DNA of 10,397 bases. Origin: an uncultured Faecalibacterium sp. Lineage in GTDB: Bacteria > Bacillota > Clostridia > Oscillospirales > Ruminococcaceae. Each line of letters begins with the position of its first letter. Within the stretch, counting starts at the first letter, position 1. The notes beneath the pieces are model-generated. The model was not told where the DNA came from. It worked only from the letters and a program-made list of their open reading frames with translations, and did not search any database. A program made the translations under genes and the position numbers. The DNA is taken from assembly GCA_900539945.1 (NCBI GenBank), contig UQDV01000048.1, positions 1 to 10,397 of the forward strand, in the 5' to 3' direction. Below are positions 5,878 through 10,397 of this stretch, piece after piece.

Positions 5878-6360
5878 ATGTGTGACGAAAAACAGAACGA
5901 ATGCAGAGACCACGGGGATCCGCCCTGGGAGGGGCCGCAGGTCATCCCGGCCCAGATCCGCCGGGTGGACAACCTGATCTTCCGCAAGATCAACCAGTTT
6001 GCCCGCGCCAACGGTGTGGAGCAGGCCACCCCGATGCACGGTTGGATCATCGGGTATCTTTACCGGCACCGGGAGGAGCAGGTGTTCCAGCGGGACATTG
6101 AGCGGGAGTTTTCCATTACCCGCTCCACCGTGACCAACATCCTGCAGCTGATGGAGCGCAAGGGCTACATCCAGCGCCAGAGCGTGCCGCAGGATGCCCG
6201 GCTGAAACAGCTGGTGCTGACGGAAGAGGGCGTCCGCTTCCATGAAAACACCATCCTCTCCTTCCACCAGACGGACGACTATGTGGCCGGGCTGCTGACG
6301 GAAGAGGAAAACGCCGAGCTGCTCCGGCTGCTGAACAAGCTGCGGGACGCGCTGAAGTAA
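5878..6360 (+). CDS. MarR-family winged-helix transcriptional regulator
   Basis: Probable dimeric repressor of itself and of the ABC exporter pair downstream. 160 aa, the usual MarR size. N-terminal dimerisation helix about 24-46 (QIRRVDNLIFRKINQFARAN); winged HTH about 55-118, with the helix pair FQRDIEREFSI-TRSTVTNILQLMERKGYI (70-98) and a wing QSVPQDARLKQLVLTEEG (101-118; the arginine and acidic pair follow the MarR D-x-R pattern); C-terminal dimerisation helix 141-159. AAGGA lies 9 bases before the ATG. The first 20 residues form a polar extension with two cysteines (C2, C9). The gene has its own strong promoter and ends in a hairpin terminator, so it is transcribed separately from the transporters. 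An operator-like sequence is shared by both promoters. The ligand is unknown; drug-like or lipophilic compounds are usual for this arrangement. Confidence 0.92.
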   Translation: MCDEKQNECRDHGDPPWEGPQVIPAQIRRVDNLIFRKINQFARANGVEQATPMHGWIIGYLYRHREEQVFQRDIEREFSITRSTVTNILQLMERKGYIQRQSVPQDARLKQLVLTEEGVRFHENTILSFHQTDDYVAGLLTEEENAELLRLLNKLRDALK

Positions 6361-6520
6361 ACCCTCTCAGCTTCGCTGCGCTCAGCAGCTCCCCCGAGGG
6401 GGGAGCTTTTTGGGCGATATTTTTGGATTTTCTTTTCCGGTGAAAAGCTGCTTTCCCGGAACAGACAAAAGCTCTCCCTTTCGGGAGAGCTGGCACGGCG
6501 CGAGCCGTGACGGAGAGGGT
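6361..6520. repeat. Pair of inverted intergenic hairpin repeat elements (MITE-like)
   Basis: Two related units of about 50 bases face each other. The left copy starts ACCCTCTC (6361-6368) and ends in AGCTCCCCC-GAG-GGGGGAGCT plus TTTT (6387-6410). The right copy, on the opposite strand, starts ACCCTCTC (6520-6513), contains CACGGC-GCGA-GCCGTG (6494-6509) and ends in AGCTCTCCC / GGGAGAGCT (6470-6491) followed by TTTT on that strand. The outer ends are perfectly complementary, so the 160 bases can fold into one large structure or separate hairpins. Elements of this look are, to my recollection, scattered between genes in Faecalibacterium and relatives. They may act as bidirectional terminators or be non-autonomous mobile elements. 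Confidence 0.7.
6387..6411 (+). terminator. Intrinsic terminator after the marR-type gene
   Basis: A 9-bp stem AGCTCCCCC / GGGGGAGCT with a GAG loop, followed by TTTTT (6407-6411), 26 bases after the stop codon. It is part of the left repeat element. Confidence 0.78.
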
Positions 6521-6598
6521 TCGACTCTTGTCAAAACGCCGAAAAGATGTTTGTGAAAATGTTAATTATGAACAATTTCCGAAAGTTTTGCAAACACC
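6521..6598. other. AT-rich spacer upstream of the ABC exporter promoter
   Basis: With the repeat pair and the promoter region this completes the 308-base gap between the repressor and the transporters (6361-6668). It contains no gene. The only structure noted is a weak palindrome TGTTAATTATGAACA (6560-6574, 12 of 15 positions symmetric) 24 bases before the -35 box. It could bind an activator or second regulator, but it matches no operator I recognise. Confidence 0.4.
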
Positions 6599-6626
6599 TT
6601 GACATTAAATCTGTTTTGTATAGAAT
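6599..6626 (+). promoter_or_regulatory. Promoter of the ABC exporter operon
   Basis: TTGACA (6599-6604) and TAGAAT (6621-6626) are 16 bases apart, placing the start near 6633. The AGGAGG ribosome site (6655-6660) is 8 bases before the ATG. The -10 box lies inside the operator-like sequence at 6611-6628, so a bound repressor would block polymerase. Confidence 0.8.
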
Positions 6627-6643
6627 TGTTTTGTACCAAACAA
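6611..6643 (+). promoter_or_regulatory. Probable double MarR operator over the ABC promoter
   Basis: Two adjacent, overlapping sites. Site 1, CTGTTTTGTATAGAATTG (6611-6628), matches 15 of 18 bases of the palindrome in the marR leader. Site 2, TTGTTTTGTACCAAACAA (6626-6643), is an 18-base palindrome with 16 symmetric positions. The two share the direct repeat TGTTTTGTA (6612, 6627), 15 bases apart. They cover the -10 box and the predicted transcription start. Binding by the MarR protein is inferred. Confidence 0.6.
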
Positions 6644-6668
6644 ATAAAATTAACAGGAGGTAACTCAG

Positions 6669-8420
6669 ATGATCAAAAAGCTCGTGTCACATCTGGGCGA
6701 GTACAAACGCGCCGCAGTCCTGACACCGCTCTTTGCAGCCCTGGAAGCCGTGATGGATGTGCTGCTGCCCACCATCATGGCCTTTATCATTGACCTGGGC
6801 ATTGAAAAGGGCGATATGCACGCCATCGTCAAGTATGGTCTGCTCACCTTTCTTGTGGCAGCCATTGCGCTGCTGCTGGGCGTTCTGGCCGGTAAATATG
6901 CCGCCGAGGCATCCACCGGCTTTGCCGGCAATCTGCGCGATGCCATGTATGAGAACATCCAGCACTATTCCTTCTCCAACATCGACAAGTTCTCCACGGC
7001 GGGCCTTGTCACCCGTATGACCACCGACGTGACCAACGTGCAGAATGCGTTCCAGATGATCGAGCGCATGTGCGTGCGTGCCCCGGTGCATCTGGTGTTC
7101 GCGCTGTTCATGGCTGTGGTCATCGGCGGCCCGTTGTCGCTGGTGTTCGTGGTGGCGGTAGTCTTTCTGGTGGCGGTGCTGGCCAGCATCATGATCCCCA
7201 CCTTCCACATCTTTGACCGCGTGTTCAAGAACTACGACAACCTGAACGCCTCCGTGCAGGAGAATGTGTCCGCCATCCGCGTGGTCAAGAGCTTTGTGCG
7301 TGAGGGCTTTGAGAACGAGAAGTACACCAAGGCCTGCGAGAGCCTGTACAACCAGTTCGTCAAGGCTGAGAGCCGCCTGAGCTTCAACAACCCCGCCATG
7401 CTCACCGCCGTTTACGGCTGCAACATCGCCCTGAGCTGGCTGGGTGCCAAATATGTGCTGCATGGTGCCATCACCACCGGTCAGCTCAACGCCCTGTTCG
7501 GATACATCATGAACATCCTCATGGCTCTGATGATGCTGAGCATGGTCTTTGTGATGATCGCCATGTCGGCCGCTTCCGCCAAGCGTATCGTGGAAGTGCT
7601 GGACGAGACCACCGACCTGCCCCCGGCCAAGCAGCCGGTGCAGCAGGTGAAGGACGGCAGCATCGAGTTCGACCATGTTTCCTTTCAATATAAGCATGGT
7701 TCGGGCCGTCCGGTGCTGAACGATATCACCTTTTCCATCAAGCCCGGCGAGACGCTGGGCATCATCGGCGGCACCGGCAGTGCAAAGTCCAGCCTGGTGC
7801 AGCTGATCCCCCGCCTGTACGACGCCGAGACCGGCACCGTGAAGGTGGGCGGCGTGGATGTGCGGGATTACAACCTGGACGTCCTGCGCCACGAAGTGTC
7901 CATGGTGCTGCAGAAGAATGTGCTGTTCAGCGGTACCATCCTCGACAACCTGCGCTGGGGCGACGCGAACGCCAGCGAGGAAGAGTGCATCCGCATGGCA
8001 AAGCTGGCCTGTGCGGATGAATTCATCGAGCGCTTCCCGGATAAGTACAATACCTGGATCGAGCAGGGCGGCTCCAACGTGTCCGGCGGCCAGAAGCAGC
8101 GCCTGACCATTGCCCGCGCTCTGCTGCGCAAGCCCAAGGTGCTGATCCTGGACGACTCCACCAGCGCGGTGGACACCGCCACCGACGCCAAGATCCGCAA
8201 GGCCTTCCGGGAAGAGATCCCCGGCACCACCAAGATCATCATTGCACAGCGCATCTCCTCGGTGCAGGATGCTGACCGCATCCTGGTGCTGGACAATGGC
8301 CAGATCAACGGCCTGGGCACCCACGAGGAGCTGCTCAGGACCAACGCCATTTATCAGGAAGTTTACAACAGCCAGACCCAGGGCGGCGGCGACTTCGACA
8401 AGCAGGGAGGTGCGCAGTAA
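6669..8420 (+). CDS. Heterodimeric ABC exporter subunit 1 (degenerate-site half-transporter)
   Basis: One half of a probable multidrug/lipophile exporter in the plasma membrane: ATP-driven, with six membrane helices fused to a nucleotide-binding domain. 583 aa, the usual half-transporter size. Membrane domain about 1-320 (hydrophobic segments near 15-42, 55-75, 130-147, 150-175, 245-262, 275-300). ATPase domain about 330-570: Walker A GGTGSAKSS (367-375), where A372 replaces the usual glycine; Q-loop Q415; intact signature VSGGQ (471-475); Walker B LILDD (492-496), with D496 in place of the catalytic glutamate; and IAQR (525-528), with Q527 in place of the switch histidine. Its own ATP site is therefore predicted to be non-hydrolytic while its signature serves the partner's site. 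It starts after AGGAGG and its stop overlaps the start of subunit 2 (TAATG). Confidence 0.95.
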   Translation: MIKKLVSHLGEYKRAAVLTPLFAALEAVMDVLLPTIMAFIIDLGIEKGDMHAIVKYGLLTFLVAAIALLLGVLAGKYAAEASTGFAGNLRDAMYENIQHYSFSNIDKFSTAGLVTRMTTDVTNVQNAFQMIERMCVRAPVHLVFALFMAVVIGGPLSLVFVVAVVFLVAVLASIMIPTFHIFDRVFKNYDNLNASVQENVSAIRVVKSFVREGFENEKYTKACESLYNQFVKAESRLSFNNPAMLTAVYGCNIALSWLGAKYVLHGAITTGQLNALFGYIMNILMALMMLSMVFVMIAMSAASAKRIVEVLDETTDLPPAKQPVQQVKDGSIEFDHVSFQYKHGSGRPVLNDITFSIKPGETLGIIGGTGSAKSSLVQLIPRLYDAETGTVKVGGVDVRDYNLDVLRHEVSMVLQKNVLFSGTILDNLRWGDANASEEECIRMAKLACADEFIERFPDKYNTWIEQGGSNVSGGQKQRLTIARALLRKPKVLILDDSTSAVDTATDAKIRKAFREEIPGTTKIIIAQRISSVQDADRILVLDNGQINGLGTHEELLRTNAIYQEVYNSQTQGGGDFDKQGGAQ

Positions 8421-10339
8421 TGGCCGTAAAAGAAGTACATGGCCCCGGCCCGCGGGGCGCACGGGGCCCGCGCCCCAAGGTGGAAAACCCGGGCAAGCTG
8501 CTCAAGCGCATCATGGATGAAGTGTTCCGCAACTACCTGCCCCACTGCATCCTTGTGCTTATCTGCATCGTGGTCAGTGCGCTGGCCAATGTGCAGGCCA
8601 GCCTGTTTTTGCAGACTTTGATGGACGATTACATCGTGCCCATGACCCACCAGCAGAACCCCAGCTTTGCACCGCTGGCCGGGGCACTGCTGCGGGTGGG
8701 CTGCATCTACCTTGTGGGTATTCTGGCCGCATGGCTCAATGCCCGCGTTATGGTCAACGTAACGCAGGGCACGCTGCGCAACCTGCGCACCAAGCTGTTC
8801 ACCCACATGGAAAGCCTGCCCATCTCCTATTTTGACACCAATCCCCACGGCGATATCATGTCCGTGTACACCAACGACGTGGATACCCTGCGCCAGATGA
8901 TCAGCCAGAGCATCCCGCAGCTGGTGTCCAGCGCCATCACGGTGGTATCGGTATTCTTCAGCATGTGTATGCTCAGCTGGCAGCTGACCATCGTTACCAT
9001 GCTCATGGTGTCGCTGATGCTCTTCTGCTCCAAAAAGATCGCGGCAAGCTCCGGTAAGTACTTCGTGCAGCAGCAGCGGGATCTGGGCAAGGTGAACGGC
9101 TACATCGAGGAGATGATGGAGGGCCAGAAGGTGGTCAAGGTGTTCACCCACGAGCAGCAGACCCTTGACGGCTTCCGCCAGCTGAACGACCAGCTGAAGG
9201 AAAGCTCCAAGCAGGCCAACGCCTTCTCCAACATCATGATGCCGGTCAACGCCCAGCTGGGCAACATCAGCTACGCCGTGTGCGCGCTGGTGGGTGCCGC
9301 CATGGCTGTGGGCGGTGTCAGCGGCATGACCCTTGGCACGGTGGTGGCCTTCCTCAGTCTGAACAAGGGCTTCAATATGCCCATCAGTCAGGTGTCCATG
9401 CAGGCCAACAGCGTCATCATGGCACTGGCCGGTGCAGAGCGCATCTTTAAGATGATGGACGAGCCCAGCGAGACCGATGAGGGCTATGTGACCCTCGTGA
9501 ACGCCAAGTACGACCGCGAGGACAACCTCGTGGAGACCGAGGAGCGCACCGGCATCTGGGCCTGGAAGCACCCCCACCACGACGGCACCACCACCTACCA
9601 CAAGCTGGAAGGCGACATCACCTTCACGGATGTGGATTTCGGATATGTGCCGGAAAAGACGGTGCTGCACGACATCAACCTGTATGGCCGTCCGGGCCAG
9701 AAGATCGCCTTTGTGGGATCCACCGGTGCCGGCAAGACCACCATCACCAACCTGATCAACCGCTTCTACGATATTCAGGATGGCAAGATCCGCTACGACG
9801 GCATCAACATCCACAAGATCAAAAAGTCCGATCTGCGCCGTTCGCTGGGCATCGTGCTGCAGGACACCCACCTGTTCACCGGTACGGTCATGGAGAACAT
9901 CCGCTATGGCCGTCTGGATGCCAGCGATGAAGAGTGCATGGCCGCCGCCAAGCTGGCCAACGCGGACGGTTTCATCCAGCGTCTGCCGGATGGCTACAAC
10001 ACCATGCTGACCGGCGACGGTGCGAACCTGTCGCAGGGCCAGCGCCAGCTGCTGGCCATCGCCCGCGCCGCCGTGGCCGACCCGCCGGTGCTGATCCTCG
10101 ATGAGGCAACTTCCTCCATCGACACCCGTACCGAGGCACTGGTGCAGCGCGGCATGGACGGCCTGATGTACGGCCGCACCAGCTTCGTCATCGCCCACCG
10201 CCTGTCCACCGTCCGCAATGCAGACTGCATCGTGGTGCTGGAGCAGGGCCGCATCATCGAGCGCGGCAGTCACGACGAGCTGATCGCCAAGAAAGGCAAG
10301 TATTACCAGCTCTACACCGGCAACCTCGCCGAAAACTGA
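8420..10339 (+). CDS. Heterodimeric ABC exporter subunit 2 (catalytic half-transporter)
   Basis: Partner of the preceding gene, of the kind seen in heterodimeric multidrug exporters (BmrCD, LmrCD, TM287/288 type). 639 aa. The N-terminus (1-24) is rich in G, P, R and K. Membrane domain about 28-345 with six helices. Then an unusual hydrophilic, Trp/His-containing insert (about 355-397, including ERTGIWAWKHPHHDGTTTYH) before the ATPase domain (398-639): Walker A GSTGAGKT (433-440), Q-loop Q481, altered signature LSQGQ (537-541; usually LSGGQ), Walker B LILDE with catalytic E562, and switch histidine H593 (IAHRLSTV). The ATP site is complete but the signature is altered, the mirror image of subunit 1, so one working ATP site is expected in the dimer. 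AGGGAGG (8404-8410) lies within the end of subunit 1, and ATG overlaps its TAA by one base (translational coupling). Substrate unknown. Confidence 0.95.
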   Translation: MAVKEVHGPGPRGARGPRPKVENPGKLLKRIMDEVFRNYLPHCILVLICIVVSALANVQASLFLQTLMDDYIVPMTHQQNPSFAPLAGALLRVGCIYLVGILAAWLNARVMVNVTQGTLRNLRTKLFTHMESLPISYFDTNPHGDIMSVYTNDVDTLRQMISQSIPQLVSSAITVVSVFFSMCMLSWQLTIVTMLMVSLMLFCSKKIAASSGKYFVQQQRDLGKVNGYIEEMMEGQKVVKVFTHEQQTLDGFRQLNDQLKESSKQANAFSNIMMPVNAQLGNISYAVCALVGAAMAVGGVSGMTLGTVVAFLSLNKGFNMPISQVSMQANSVIMALAGAERIFKMMDEPSETDEGYVTLVNAKYDREDNLVETEERTGIWAWKHPHHDGTTTYHKLEGDITFTDVDFGYVPEKTVLHDINLYGRPGQKIAFVGSTGAGKTTITNLINRFYDIQDGKIRYDGINIHKIKKSDLRRSLGIVLQDTHLFTGTVMENIRYGRLDASDEECMAAAKLANADGFIQRLPDGYNTMLTGDGANLSQGQRQLLAIARAAVADPPVLILDEATSSIDTRTEALVQRGMDGLMYGRTSFVIAHRLSTVRNADCIVVLEQGRIIERGSHDELIAKKGKYYQLYTGNLAEN

Positions 10340-10367
10340 TCAAGACATCTCTCCTCAATAACACAGC

Positions 10368-10397
10368 GCCCCCGCCGGGATCTCTCCCGGCGGGGGC
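10368..10397 (+). terminator. Intrinsic terminator hairpin after the ABC operon (T-tract off the right edge)
   Basis: A perfect 13-bp stem, GCCCCCGCCGGGA with its complement around a TCTC loop, begins 28 bases after the stop codon and ends exactly at the window edge. The expected run of T lies outside the window, so its direction cannot be confirmed. Confidence 0.75.

Noticed and set aside
6551..6575. Rex-like site (TTGTGAAAATG...GAACAA) upstream of the ABC promoter
   Set aside because: The spacing between half-sites is too long and only the outer TTGT/ACAA match. Kept only as a weak palindrome.
6687..8462. A 591-codon minus-strand open frame antisense to ABC subunit 1
   Set aside because: Same cause: a codon-bias shadow with no ribosome site or recognisable motif.
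8363..10273. A 636-codon open frame on the minus strand, antisense to ABC subunit 2
   Set aside because: It is the mirror of a strongly GC3-biased gene. The translation is rich in H, V, G and D with no domain pattern, and the plus strand encodes a clear ABC transporter.

Overview
The window is a GC-rich (about 60 %) stretch of bacterial chromosome. It has Firmicute-type expression signals: strong AGGAGG-like ribosome binding sites, TTGACA/TACAAT promoters and intrinsic terminators. Gene content, the strong bias for C and G at third codon positions, and small hairpin repeats of the ACCCTCTC...GCTCCCCC type between genes suggest a gut Oscillospiraceae/Ruminococcaceae member, most likely Faecalibacterium or a close relative. 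The genus is inferred from style and recollection, not from a search. I see no phage, IS, CRISPR, tRNA or rRNA.

Layout. (1) 1-649, minus: a partial birA (HTH plus biotin ligase), cut by the left edge. (2) 820-3502, plus: four tightly packed or overlapping genes, namely an ECF-like sigma factor, a zinc-finger membrane anti-sigma factor, a TM2-like polytopic membrane protein with a long acidic tail, and a second membrane protein with a LiaF/DUF5668-like membrane region and an extracytoplasmic domain. This looks like a self-contained envelope-sensing sigma module. (3) 3566-4435, minus: purC, a single gene with its own promoter, meeting the sigma operon tail to tail at a perfect 14-bp hairpin terminator. 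(4) 4748-5731, plus: a glycerophosphodiester phosphodiesterase with an acidic insertion, its own promoter and an intrinsic terminator. (5) 5878-10339, plus: a MarR-type repressor followed, after a 308-bp gap with inverted repeat elements, by two overlapping half-ABC exporters.

How they work together. The two ABC half-transporters have complementary ATPase defects (D for E and Q for H in the first; LSQGQ for LSGGQ in the second). This is the hallmark of a heterodimeric exporter with one working and one degenerate ATP site. An 18-bp pseudo-palindrome lies just after the marR promoter, and 15 of its 18 bases recur over the -10 box of the ABC promoter. The sequence therefore suggests that the MarR protein represses both itself and the exporter, as in inducible multidrug efflux. 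The least described part of the window is the sigma/anti-sigma/two-membrane-protein module, whose signal and regulon cannot be read from this sequence.
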